From Streptomyces sindenensis (lineage in GTDB: Bacteria; Actinomycetota; Actinomycetes; Streptomycetales; Streptomycetaceae): a stretch of 64,000 nucleotides of DNA. The position numbers were made by a program, and so were the translations under genes. The stretch is from positions 1 through 64,000 of the forward strand of contig NZ_BMSG01000014.1 in NCBI RefSeq assembly GCF_014649035.1, given 5' to 3'. Shown piece after piece: positions 1-7,677 of the stretch (position 1 is its first letter; each line of letters starts with the position of its first letter). The notes under the pieces were generated by a model. The model was not told the DNA's origin. It worked only from the letters and a program-made list of their open reading frames with translations, and searched no databases.

Positions 1-67
1 GCCCCTGGGCCCTCCGATCTTACGAGTGACCAGATCAGACCCACGTCTTGAAAGGTAGGACTCTCCC

Positions 68-310
68 ATGAACGGGAACCTCTACGCCCTGTCGGCCCCC
101 ACGCCCGACGCCTTCGCCGACTTCTGCGGGGGCAACGCGGGTGGCCCCCACGAGACCTGCGTAAGCCTCGCCCCGATCCCCGGCGCGGACGCCTCCTTCG
201 TCATCCGCGACAGCAAGCCCGAGGGCGCCGGCAAGGAGCTGCGCTTCACCGGCGGCGAGCTCGACGACTTCGCCACCGGGTGGGTCAGGACTCGGGGCCT
301 GACGCTCTAG
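68..310 (+). CDS. DUF397 domain protein
   Basis: The 80-residue protein matches the small DUF397 family. The C-terminal half carries the family signature FVIRDSKPEG, followed by a segment (LRFTGGELDDFATGW) typical of the DUF397 end. In streptomycetes these proteins usually sit directly downstream of an XRE-type DNA-binding partner and are thought to work with it in developmental or anti-sigma-like signalling. Such a partner would lie just outside the left window edge; that is inference. The ATG is preceded by a GAAAGGTAGGA ribosome-binding site. The precise function is unknown. Confidence 0.8.
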   Translation: MNGNLYALSAPTPDAFADFCGGNAGGPHETCVSLAPIPGADASFVIRDSKPEGAGKELRFTGGELDDFATGWVRTRGLTL

Positions 311-400
311 TCTGGCTCCCTTCCTGAGCACGAAGCACCACGTAAAGGGCCGGACCGGACATGCTCCGGGCCGGCCCGTCTCCCCTAATGAAGGGCGCAG

Positions 401-850
401 ATGACCTGGTCAGGACACTGGCACGGATACGGTCCGTGGACCGGCAGCAGGGACGCGTACGGCCAGGAGGCCCTACGCCGTCCGGGTGCGGAACCGAACT
501 CCGAACAGACCCGGGCGTTCGTCGCCTCCACGCTCCCGCCCCTCATGACCGGGCACTGGCTCCTGCGGCAGAACCAGACCGCGGTGGAGCGCACCTGGAC
601 CCGCGCGGTGGGGGCCGTCACCTGGCTGCAGAGCACGTACGAGGCGAATCCACCCGCCGACAGGGACGACGGCGGACGCGCCCACATCCCCCTCGAACAA
701 AAGATCGCGTACGCGATGGACGCGCTCCCCCGAGGCGTCGACGTCTGCTGGGTCCACTACACGAAGTCCCAGAGCCTGATCTCCTTCTCGGTGGTCTGCT
801 GCCTCAACCACCACCATCCCGGCCTTCCGTGCCCCCTTCCACCCGCCTGA
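401..850 (+). CDS. Hypothetical protein, Trp-rich N-terminus
   Basis: A 149-residue reading frame preceded by a GAAGG ribosome-binding site. The N-terminus is rich in Trp, His and Gly (MTWSGHWHGYGPW). A helical middle follows, and the C-terminus is rich in Cys, His and Pro (VVCCLNHHHPGLPCPLPP). There is no signal peptide or membrane segment. Codon use is normal for the window. I recognise no functional family. It follows the DUF397 gene by 90 bases on the same strand and could be co-transcribed with it. It may be a lineage-restricted streptomycete protein. Confidence 0.6.
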   Translation: MTWSGHWHGYGPWTGSRDAYGQEALRRPGAEPNSEQTRAFVASTLPPLMTGHWLLRQNQTAVERTWTRAVGAVTWLQSTYEANPPADRDDGGRAHIPLEQKIAYAMDALPRGVDVCWVHYTKSQSLISFSVVCCLNHHHPGLPCPLPPA

Positions 851-1241
851 CCGGGGAAGAGCAAGTCTTGGTCCGATGGGGGTTGTGGCAGCGTGCCCGC
901 GCGTCCAACTCCAGATGTTGAGCACGTGAGTACCTCGCGAAGGGCGGCCCCGGCGTCGAGAAGCGCACCGCCTTCGTGCGGCCGTTCTTGGGAGGCCTTC
1001 AGGGCCGTGGACCGGGCAAGGGTGCGCCGGGGAGCGGGGAGATCAGCGTCCGCCCAGATCTGCTCAGGCGTGGCCATGCCTGGCACCCCCGAGGTGGCGA
1101 CCGGCCCGGTGCCTCCTGGTGAAGACCTGGTCCACGCCTCTATCCGTCGTGTCCAGCAGCAAGACCGGGCACCCGGGCCGTCCGGAAACTGATCCTTCCG
1201 TCCGCTCGTCCTACAGAGCAGGGCCGAGTGGACGGAAAGAC
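851..1241 (+). other. Gene-poor stretch, possible decayed DNA
   Basis: I see no convincing gene here. The minus strand has an open frame from 1077 down to about 757 (starting MATPEQIWADADLP), but it overlaps the preceding gene and has no recognisable domain. An open frame continues upstream of that Met without a start. This may be the remnant of an older gene; no insertion sequence ends or tRNA were seen. Confidence 0.4.
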
Positions 1242-2225
1242 ATGGTGGAGCGGGCAGACAGCGGTGCGGTGGCGTCGGAGGCGTCGGCGCCTGGGGTGGG
1301 GAAGCGACGGGGGTGGGTGGTCGCCGGGAGTGCCGTGGTCGTGGGGGTCGTCCTGGGGTTTCACCGGCATGTTCCCAACTGGCCGGGGCGGGTGGGGAGC
1401 CTGCTGGAGTCCTTTCTGCCCTGGGTCGGGCTCCTCGTCGTCGTCCTGCTGGTCGTCGCCCTCGTTCGGCGGTCCGCCGTCGCCCTCGTTGCCCTCCTGC
1501 TGCCGGTGGGCGTGTGGGTGGACACCTTCGGCGGGCTGCTCCTGCCCGGCGAGGAGAGCGGCGGCGGGCGGGAGCTTGTCGTCGTGCAGCACAACGTCAG
1601 CGACGAGAACCGGGATCCCGACGGGACCGCCCGCGCGCTGATCGGCTCCCGGGCCGACCTCGTCGCGTTGGAGGAGCTCGTGGATCCGCAGGTGGCGGTG
1701 TACGAGAAGAGCCTCGCCGCCGACTATCCGCATCACGTCGTCCGGGGCACCGTCGGGCTCTGGTCCAAGCATCCGCTCAGCGGGGAGCAGGTGGTGGACA
1801 TCAAGCCCCCGAGCATCGAGGAGGGGTGGAGCCGTGGCCTGCGGGCCGTGGTCCACTCCCCGTACGGGGACGTCGCCGCGTACGTCGCCCACCTGCCCTC
1901 CGTCCGGGTGGGGGCGGGCGGGCTCGCGTCCCAGCGGCGCGATGAGAGCGCCGCGCTGCTGGGGCGCGCCATCGCGGACGAGAGCGTCGAGGCCGTCGTC
2001 CTGCTCGGGGATCTCAACGGCGTTGTGGAAGACCGGGGGTTGAAGCCTCTCACCTCACAGTTGGGCGTCGCCGGGAGCGGGTTCGCCTTCAGCTTCCCCG
2101 CCGCCTTCCCAGTGGCCCGGATCGACCAGGTCATGGCCCGCTCCGCCACCGTGGGCCGCATCCGTACCCTTCCCGCCACCGGCAGCGACCATCTGCCCGT
2201 CGTCGCCCGCGTCACCCTGGCGTGA
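1242..2225 (+). CDS. Membrane endonuclease/exonuclease/phosphatase-family protein
   Basis: The 327-residue protein starts with a basic segment and then has about three transmembrane helices (roughly residues 28-110). The C-terminal domain has the EEP fold: VVQHNVSDEN (metal-binding Asn), ALEELVD (metal-binding Glu), VVLLGDLNG (the catalytic D-x-N motif) and TGSDHLPV (the terminal S-D-H motif). All expected catalytic residues are present, so it is probably an active membrane-anchored phosphodiesterase with its active site outside the cytoplasm; the substrate is unknown. I chose the ATG at 1242 over an upstream in-frame start because it follows a GGAAAG site. Its 3' end overlaps the convergent gene by about 170 bases. 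Confidence 0.8.
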   Translation: MVERADSGAVASEASAPGVGKRRGWVVAGSAVVVGVVLGFHRHVPNWPGRVGSLLESFLPWVGLLVVVLLVVALVRRSAVALVALLLPVGVWVDTFGGLLLPGEESGGGRELVVVQHNVSDENRDPDGTARALIGSRADLVALEELVDPQVAVYEKSLAADYPHHVVRGTVGLWSKHPLSGEQVVDIKPPSIEEGWSRGLRAVVHSPYGDVAAYVAHLPSVRVGAGGLASQRRDESAALLGRAIADESVEAVVLLGDLNGVVEDRGLKPLTSQLGVAGSGFAFSFPAAFPVARIDQVMARSATVGRIRTLPATGSDHLPVVARVTLA

Positions 2226-3311
2226 GTCGCCCAGGGGTGCGTCGCCCAGGGGTGCGTCGCCCTGGGGCGATCCTCCGGCGGCCCGTAGCTCGTCCGCCTT
2301 CCTTACGGCGGCCACGCGTTGCCGCCAGGTCATGTCCTCGGGGAACTCGTACGTGTCCGTGCCGACCATCCAGCTCGCGTACGCCGTCGCCCTCCGGCAG
2401 TCCGCGCACTCCGCCTCGTCGGTCAGCGGGCGGAAGACATGCTCCTCCCCCGGGCCCGTGCACACCATCAGCTCCCTGACCGCAGGCGGCGGAGGCTGAG
2501 TCGGGGCCGGCAGCGGGGTCACCGGGCACTTCTGGATCAGGCGATGGCGCAGGAAGCCGACCGCCGAGCGCACCCCGCCCTCCGGCGGGTCGGCCAGGAG
2601 CGCCTGGCGCAAGTCCCCCTCCGGCAGGCCGCCCTCCAGCCACTTCACGGCCTCCACCGCCAGCGTCCGGGCCTCCCTGACGCCCAGCAGCAGATCGCGG
2701 CGCGTGTGGCGCAGGGACAGCAGCAGGCGTTCGGCCTTGGCCAGTTGGCTGGTGGGGTGCGGGGCCGGGGCCGCCTCGGCCGGGGCCGGCTCGGCCGGGG
2801 CCGCCGCCGGTTCAGGGTCCGGTGCCCGCTCCCGCCCCCGCCCCCGCTCCGCTTCGGAGGGTGGGTGGGGAGTGGTCTTATCACCGTGGTCTTCCTCGGG
2901 TTGATAGCCACCGACCGACCGAGGAGTCGGTTCACCGACCGTCGGATACCGCACACCCGGCGAGCCCCCCGCGTCCTCCTCCAGCCTCGTCCAGACCGCC
3001 CTCGCCTCCGCGCGCGTCAGCGGCGTGTTCGTGAACAGCTGGTCCGTCGCCCACAGCCCGTCCTCGCGCTGGCCCCGCCACTCGTGGACGTAACCGTGCT
3101 CCACCAACTGCTTCTTGGCCTGCTGGTACGGGCGGCCCTTCATGTCCAGCTTCTGGGCCAGTTCGCCGAGCGGGCGGCTGGTGGCGGAGTCCGGGAGGCC
3201 CTGGACGTACAGGATGAGGATCTTCGCGTTGCTGTTCATCCGTCGGTCGCGCACGACCGTGTGCGAGGCCTTCGTCCAGCCCGACGAGGGCGCGATAACA
3301 TGGCGCAGCAC
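2055..3311 (-). CDS. Helix-turn-helix protein with Pro/Ala-rich linker
   Basis: The 418-residue protein begins with a winged-helix/MarR-like module (about residues 8-85). Its pattern, GWTKASHTVVRDRRM followed by GELAQKLDMKGRPYQQAKKQLV, resembles replication- or plasmid-type helix-turn-helix proteins of actinomycetes. A low-complexity Pro/Ala/Glu linker follows, then a second domain with CTGP and CADCRRA, which could bind a metal. The GTG at 3311 follows an AGGAG site at 9 bases and keeps the conserved N-terminus; the ATG at 3239 is a weaker alternative. The last ~57 codons overlap the convergent EEP gene and cross a 15-bp repeat, so the true C-terminus may be shorter or shifted. Probably DNA-binding; target unknown. 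Confidence 0.65.
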   Translation of the reverse strand: MLRHVIAPSSGWTKASHTVVRDRRMNSNAKILILYVQGLPDSATSRPLGELAQKLDMKGRPYQQAKKQLVEHGYVHEWRGQREDGLWATDQLFTNTPLTRAEARAVWTRLEEDAGGSPGVRYPTVGEPTPRSVGGYQPEEDHGDKTTPHPPSEAERGRGRERAPDPEPAAAPAEPAPAEAAPAPHPTSQLAKAERLLLSLRHTRRDLLLGVREARTLAVEAVKWLEGGLPEGDLRQALLADPPEGGVRSAVGFLRHRLIQKCPVTPLPAPTQPPPPAVRELMVCTGPGEEHVFRPLTDEAECADCRRATAYASWMVGTDTYEFPEDMTWRQRVAAVRKADELRAAGGSPQGDAPLGDAPLGDSRQGDAGDDGQMVAAGGGKGTDAAHGGGAGHDLVDPGHWEGGGEAEGEPAPGDAQL

Positions 3312-3503
3312 TTCTAGTGGCTCCTATCCACTGGCGGTGTAGGCCCTCGGGTGGTGTTCGCGCACCTCCGGGGGCCGCCCTTTGCGCGCGGGCGCGCACT
3401 GAGCGTGATGACCCGGTCACCGTATCCCACGGTTCTGACGCATCGCCAGATCGAAGATGCGTTCGCCGAACCACCCTCGCGTCGGCGTCCGTAGCATTCC
3501 CCC

Positions 3504-4055
3504 ATGATTGCTCTGGTCGTCACCATCGCCCTCGCCTTCGTCGGGTACGTCGCGGCCTACCTCAACGGGTTGCGGCTCGCCCAGCGCAGCGAGCGGCTCG
3601 CGCGGGTCAACCGGCAACTCAGCGACTTCTACGGGCCGTTGTTCGCCGTCACCGAGGCCAACAGCCGCGCCTTCGACGCCTTCGCCCAGCGCAACGTCCG
3701 CCCCGACGGGCGCTCCCCCTTCGACCACGAGGATCCGCCCACCGAGGAGGAACTCGCCGAGTGGCGGCTGTGGGTCACCACCGTCTTCCTGCCGAACATC
3801 CGGACCATGCGCGACCTCGTCGTCACCCACGCCGATCTGCTGCGCGAATCCGAGATGCCGCCGATCCTGCTCAAGCTGTGCGCCCACGTGTCCGGTTACG
3901 AGATCACGGCCGCCCGATGGGAGCAGGGGCGGTTCGACCAGCATCAGTCCGTCGTGTCGTTCCCGAGCCAGGAACTCGCCGACTACGCGCGGGAGGGGTT
4001 CACCGCGTTGAAGGCGGCGCAGGGCCGGCTGCTGGGGCGTCGGCCCGCCGCCTGA
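3504..4055 (+). CDS. Hypothetical membrane-anchored protein
   Basis: The 183-residue protein opens with one transmembrane helix (IALVVTIALAFVGYVAAYL, residues 2-20). A long helical segment (LARVNRQLSDFYGPLFAVTEA) and an acidic, Trp-containing cytoplasmic domain follow. This architecture, an N-terminal anchor plus an RQL-x-xFYGPL motif, recurs in uncharacterised proteins of many bacteria. No catalytic motif is visible. It stands alone between convergent and co-directional neighbours, with no clear Shine-Dalgarno at the ATG. Function unknown. Confidence 0.65.
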   Translation: MIALVVTIALAFVGYVAAYLNGLRLAQRSERLARVNRQLSDFYGPLFAVTEANSRAFDAFAQRNVRPDGRSPFDHEDPPTEEELAEWRLWVTTVFLPNIRTMRDLVVTHADLLRESEMPPILLKLCAHVSGYEITAARWEQGRFDQHQSVVSFPSQELADYAREGFTALKAAQGRLLGRRPAA

Positions 4056-4184
4056 GGCCCTCCATGTTTTGTACACGCTCTCATCACAATTCCGCTTCTC
4101 TTCCCGCATGCCCCTGCTGCGAGCCCGTACGCGCTGCGAACATCGGCTGCTCCACCGCACCTAGTTCGGCCTTGGGGGCAACAC

Positions 4185-4661
4185 ATGCAGACGAGGAAGC
4201 AGGCACGGCAGACCTTGCGCGGAGCCCTCCGGATGCGCACAGCAGTGGGAGTGGGGGCCCTCGCCCTCTCCCTGACCGGATGCGGGAGCGACGACGGCGA
4301 TACGGGTGCCCAGGGCGGGAAGGGCACGGTCGAGCGGACACTGGCGCTCATGGACGACCAGCAGACCGTGGAGGCGGGCGACAGCCTGGACGTGGACGTC
4401 CTCGACAACGACTCCCTCACCCTGGAGAGCGGCGAGCGGGCGGGCCTGCTCGCCGCCTATGACCCCGCCGAGCTGACCCTGACCGTCGACACCGAGCCCG
4501 GCCACGGCTCCGCGTCGGTGTCCTCGGCCACGGTGACGTACACCGCCAGGGACGGGTACACCGGCGAGGACGAACTGACGTACGAGGTCCGCGTGAAGGG
4601 CACCGACGTTCCCGCCGCCACCGCCGTCGTCCGCATCACCGTCACCGCGCCCGCTCCCTGA
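4185..4661 (+). CDS. Lipoprotein with Ig-like (cadherin-type) domain
   Basis: The 158-residue protein has a twin-basic N-terminus, a hydrophobic core and a lipobox (LTGC, Cys at about residue 33), so it should be lipid-anchored to the outer membrane face. The mature part has one bacterial Ig/cadherin-like domain: DSLDVDVLDNDSLT, then GSASVSSATVTYTARDGYTGEDELTYEV, the typical D-G-Y-x-G-x-D repeat pattern. Such domains bind calcium or other surface proteins; there is no enzymatic domain. It is transcribed alone, convergent with the BenE gene. A role in surface adhesion or the cell envelope is inference. Confidence 0.7.
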   Translation: MQTRKQARQTLRGALRMRTAVGVGALALSLTGCGSDDGDTGAQGGKGTVERTLALMDDQQTVEAGDSLDVDVLDNDSLTLESGERAGLLAAYDPAELTLTVDTEPGHGSASVSSATVTYTARDGYTGEDELTYEVRVKGTDVPAATAVVRITVTAPAP

Positions 4662-4674
4662 CCGCGAACAGCGG

Positions 4675-4739
4675 CGCCGTACGGGCCGGCCGCCCGGGTC
4701 CTGGCCGGGCGCGATGCCGTACGGGCCGGCCGTCCGGGT
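4675..4739. repeat. Direct repeat between convergent genes
   Basis: Two near-identical 26-base copies (GCCGTACGGGCCGGCC followed by CGTCCGGGTCC or CGCCCGGGTCC) start at 4675 and 4714. They lie between the convergent lipoprotein and transporter genes. The embedded GGCCGGCC and CCCGG/CCGGG elements can also pair into hairpins, so the stretch may act as a terminator in both directions. Confidence 0.4.
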
Positions 4740-4743
4740 CCGT

Positions 4744-6378
4744 TCACTCAGCCTTCTCCTGCTCCCGCCGGGCGCCGCGCCGGCGCCGGGCGGCAAGCGC
4801 CAGGTGTGTCACCAGCCCCAGGACCAGACCCCAGCACGCGGAGCCGACGCCGCCCAGGGTGACGCCCGAAGCCGTGGTGAGGAAGGTGACCACCGCCGCG
4901 TCGCGGCCCTGTTCGTCCGCCACCGCCTGGGCGAGGCTCGTGGAGAACGTGGCGAGCAGGGCCACCCCCGCGACGACCGCGATGAGTTCGGGCGGCAGCG
5001 CCGTGAACAGCCCCACGAGCGCGGCCCCGCAGACGCCCGCCAGCAGATAGAAGACGCCGCACGCCACACCGGCCACATAGCGGCGTCGCGGGTCGCGGTG
5101 GGCCTCTTCTCCGGTGCTGATGGCGGCGGTAATGGCCGCCAGGTTGACGGCGTGGCCGCCCAGCGGCGCGAGCGCCGTGGAGGCGAGCCCGGTGGCCGTG
5201 ATCAGCAGCCGGTCGTCCGGGCGGTAGCCGCAGGCCGCCAGAACGGCGAGGCCGGGCGCGTTCTGCGAGGCCATCGTCACCACGGCGAGCGGCACGGCCA
5301 GGCCCACCAGCGCCGAACCGGTGAACTCCGGTGCCGTGAGGACGGGAAGGGTCAGCCCGATGTCCACGGACGAGGCGTCGATGCCCGGGACGACGGCGGT
5401 GACGAGCACGGCCGCGAGCAGGGCCCAGGCCACCGCGTACCTCGGTGACCGCTGTTTGACGGCCAGGTACGTGGCGAGCGAGACCAGCACCGCGACCGGC
5501 GCGCCGTCCAGCGCCGAGAACAGGCCGACGCCGAAGGAGAACAGCACACCCGCCAGCATGGCCGCCACGATGCCGGGCGGTACGCGGCGCATGACCTTCC
5601 CGAAGACGCCCGTCAGGCCGACCAGCGCCATGAGGAGACCGCTGACCAGGAAGGCGCCGATCGCCTCGGGGTACGAGTAGTCCCCGAGGCTGCCGACGAG
5701 GACCGCGGCGCCCGGCGTCGAGAACGCGGTGATCACCGGTATCCGGGCCCACCAGCTGAGCACGGCACACGTGACGCCGCTGCCCACGCAGGCCGCCCAC
5801 ACCCACGACGCGGTCTGCTCATCGGTGAGGTGACCGGCGGCCGCTGCCGCCAGGACCACGAGGAGGGGGCCGGAGCACGAGACCACGACGGTGATCAGGC
5901 CCGCGAGGACGGCGGAGAGCGAGGCGTCCGCCAGGAGCCCGGGCCGCCCGGAGGGCCCGGACCGATCGGAGGGACCCGGCCTCTCGGAGGGCCCGGACCG
6001 CCCGGACTGCTCGGAGGACCCCGGCCGCTCGGAGGGCCCCGGCCTCTCGGAGGGCCCGGACCTCTCGGAGGGCCCCGGCCGCCCGGAGGGCCCCGGCCGC
6101 CCGGAGGGCCCCGGCCGCCCGGAGGGCCCCGGCCGCCCGGAGGGCCCCGGCCGCCCGGAGGGCCCCGGCCGCTCGGAGAGCCCTCGTCGCCCGGAAAGCC
6201 CTCGCCGATCGGGGGGCGTGCGCCGGTCGGGGGGCGTGCGCCGTCCGGAGGGCTCAGGCTTCCCGGAAGGCGTGCGCTGCCCGGAAGGCCCGTGCCGCCC
6301 GGAAGGCGTGCGCCCTTCGTCCGTCGGCCCGGGCGCCTCGCCCGCGTCGTTCTGGGCGCCCTGTCCGGCCGTGGCCAT
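4744..6378 (-). CDS. BenE-family transporter with repetitive N-terminus
   Basis: Residues ~150-530 match the benzoate/H+ symporter (BenE) family: 11-12 hydrophobic segments, AFSTPGAAVLVGSLGDYSY, PPGIVAAMLAGVLFSFG and the conserved QNAPGLAVL stretch. It should be a proton-coupled carrier of an aromatic or other small carboxylate; the substrate is unknown. The first ~145 residues are unusual: an imperfect PSGRPG/PSERPG hexapeptide repeat with no counterpart in ordinary BenE proteins of about 390 residues. The ATG follows a GGGGGAAGGA site, so the repeat should be translated. It is the last gene of a five-gene minus-strand run, 54 bases after the aminotransferase gene, and may export or import the pathway's compound. 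Confidence 0.8.
   Translation of the reverse strand: MATAGQGAQNDAGEAPGPTDEGRTPSGRHGPSGQRTPSGKPEPSGRRTPPDRRTPPDRRGLSGRRGLSERPGPSGRPGPSGRPGPSGRPGPSGRPGPSGRPGPSERSGPSERPGPSERPGSSEQSGRSGPSERPGPSDRSGPSGRPGLLADASLSAVLAGLITVVVSCSGPLLVVLAAAAAGHLTDEQTASWVWAACVGSGVTCAVLSWWARIPVITAFSTPGAAVLVGSLGDYSYPEAIGAFLVSGLLMALVGLTGVFGKVMRRVPPGIVAAMLAGVLFSFGVGLFSALDGAPVAVLVSLATYLAVKQRSPRYAVAWALLAAVLVTAVVPGIDASSVDIGLTLPVLTAPEFTGSALVGLAVPLAVVTMASQNAPGLAVLAACGYRPDDRLLITATGLASTALAPLGGHAVNLAAITAAISTGEEAHRDPRRRYVAGVACGVFYLLAGVCGAALVGLFTALPPELIAVVAGVALLATFSTSLAQAVADEQGRDAAVVTFLTTASGVTLGGVGSACWGLVLGLVTHLALAARRRRGARREQEKAE
5937..6300 (-). repeat. 18-bp coding tandem repeat
   Basis: An imperfect array of the unit GGCCGCCCGGAGGGCCCC and variants, most regular at 6070-6175, where six successive copies are almost identical. 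The unit length is a multiple of three, so the frame of the overlying BenE-family gene is kept and the array encodes PSGRPG-type hexapeptides. Copy number is probably variable between strains. Confidence 0.8.
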
Positions 6379-6432
6379 CGTGTCCTTCCCCCTCGCCCGT
6401 AACTCCCGCTGCTGCTCCGCCGCTCCGCTCCC

Positions 6433-7584
6433 CTACTCCGCTCGCTGTGCCACCGAGGCCAGCCGCGTCACCCCCTCGGCGAACTCCTCGTCGCTCAGGG
6501 CCTGGAACGGCAGCCGGAGGAACACCGTTCCGGACGGCGGCGCCGAGTCCGCCGGGTAGAACGCCGAGCCCCGGGTGAGGGCGACGCCCTCGGCGGCCGC
6601 CGCCGCGAGGAACTGCTCCTCCGTGGTCCGTACCGGAAGGTGCACGCTGATGTAGTAGCCGCCCTCGGGCACGCACAGCGCGGCCTCGCCGAGCGCCTTC
6701 CGCACCGCCTCGACCGCCGTGTCGTGCCGCGGCCGGAGCAGATTCCTGACCTCGTCGATGTTGCGCCGGACCAGGCCGCTCGCGAAGGCCCGGGCGGCGA
6801 CCACCTGGAGCAGGGGGGCCGGCGAGAGGTACGTGCTCTCCGCGAGCGCCGCCAGGGCGCCCGGCGTACCGGGCGGGCCGATCACATAGCCGACGCGCAG
6901 CCCCGGACTGAGGATCTTGCTCAACGAGCCGATGGTCAGCACCCGGGCGCCTTCGACGGATTCCGCGAGTTTGCCGAGGAGCGTGGGTGCCGTGCCCGCG
7001 AAGCGGAGTTCCCGGTACGGGATGTCCTCCAGGATCGTGAAGCCGAACTCGGCTGACAGGCGCACGAGTTCGCGCCGCTTCTCCTCGCTCGTCGTGACCC
7101 CGCCGGGATTCTGGAAGTCCGGGATCAGGTAGACGAACGCGGGCACCTCCGCACGCAGGCGCTCCCGCAGGACGTCCAGGTCGAGGCCGTCCCCTCGCAG
7201 GGGTATCCCGGAGACCTGCGCCCCGTGCCGCTCGAAGATCTGGACGGCACGGTCGTACGTCGGCGCCTCCGCGAGCACCTTTTTGCGGGGTGCGTCCTTG
7301 AGAAGGTGCGCGGCGAGCAGGTCGAGGGCCTGGAGGGAGCCGTTGGTGACGAAGATCCGGTCGGGGTCGACCGAGTGGAACGCGCCGAGCTGGTGACGGA
7401 GTTCGCGGTCACCTGTGTGGCGGCCGATGGGCGCGTACTGGAAGACGCGGTCCGGTTCGGCGGAGAGGACCGCCCCGGTCAGCTCGGCGATGTCGGCGGA
7501 CGGGATCGCTTCGAGCGGAGGGATCCCCCGCGAGAAGTGGACGGTCGGAGAGGTCACAGCGTCCTTGGTTTTCGGGGAAGTCAC
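6433..7584 (-). CDS. PLP-dependent aminotransferase, fold type I
   Basis: The 383-residue protein is a class I/II aminotransferase of the MocR/2-aminoadipate-aminotransferase type but without a DNA-binding domain. Visible features: YAPIGRHTGDRELR near the N-terminus, NGSLQALDLL (phosphate-binding loop), PDFQNPGG (Asn about 159), ILEDIPY (Asp 187) and the PLP lysine in SLSKILSPGLR (Lys 223). The GTG start follows AGGAG. It lies 93 bases after the FMN 2-hydroxy-acid oxidase gene; the two could convert a 2-hydroxy acid to a keto acid and then an amino acid, as Hmo and HpgT do in hydroxyphenylglycine synthesis. The pairing is inference; the substrate is unknown. It does not resemble the PLP oxidase MppP. 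Confidence 0.85.
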   Translation of the reverse strand: MTSPKTKDAVTSPTVHFSRGIPPLEAIPSADIAELTGAVLSAEPDRVFQYAPIGRHTGDRELRHQLGAFHSVDPDRIFVTNGSLQALDLLAAHLLKDAPRKKVLAEAPTYDRAVQIFERHGAQVSGIPLRGDGLDLDVLRERLRAEVPAFVYLIPDFQNPGGVTTSEEKRRELVRLSAEFGFTILEDIPYRELRFAGTAPTLLGKLAESVEGARVLTIGSLSKILSPGLRVGYVIGPPGTPGALAALAESTYLSPAPLLQVVAARAFASGLVRRNIDEVRNLLRPRHDTAVEAVRKALGEAALCVPEGGYYISVHLPVRTTEEQFLAAAAAEGVALTRGSAFYPADSAPPSGTVFLRLPFQALSDEEFAEGVTRLASVAQRAE

Positions 7585-7677
7585 AGAGGTCTCCTGGAGA
7601 AGGTACCGAGGGGAGGAAGCGGAAGCGGGGGCGCCGAGAGCTGGGGTGCGTGGGAAGCGAGCAGGGCTTCCGGTGAC

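Noticed and set aside
6070..6175. Regular 18-bp repeats that look like a CRISPR-type array
   Set aside because: The copies are contiguous without unique spacers, are in frame with the transporter gene, and no cas genes are present.
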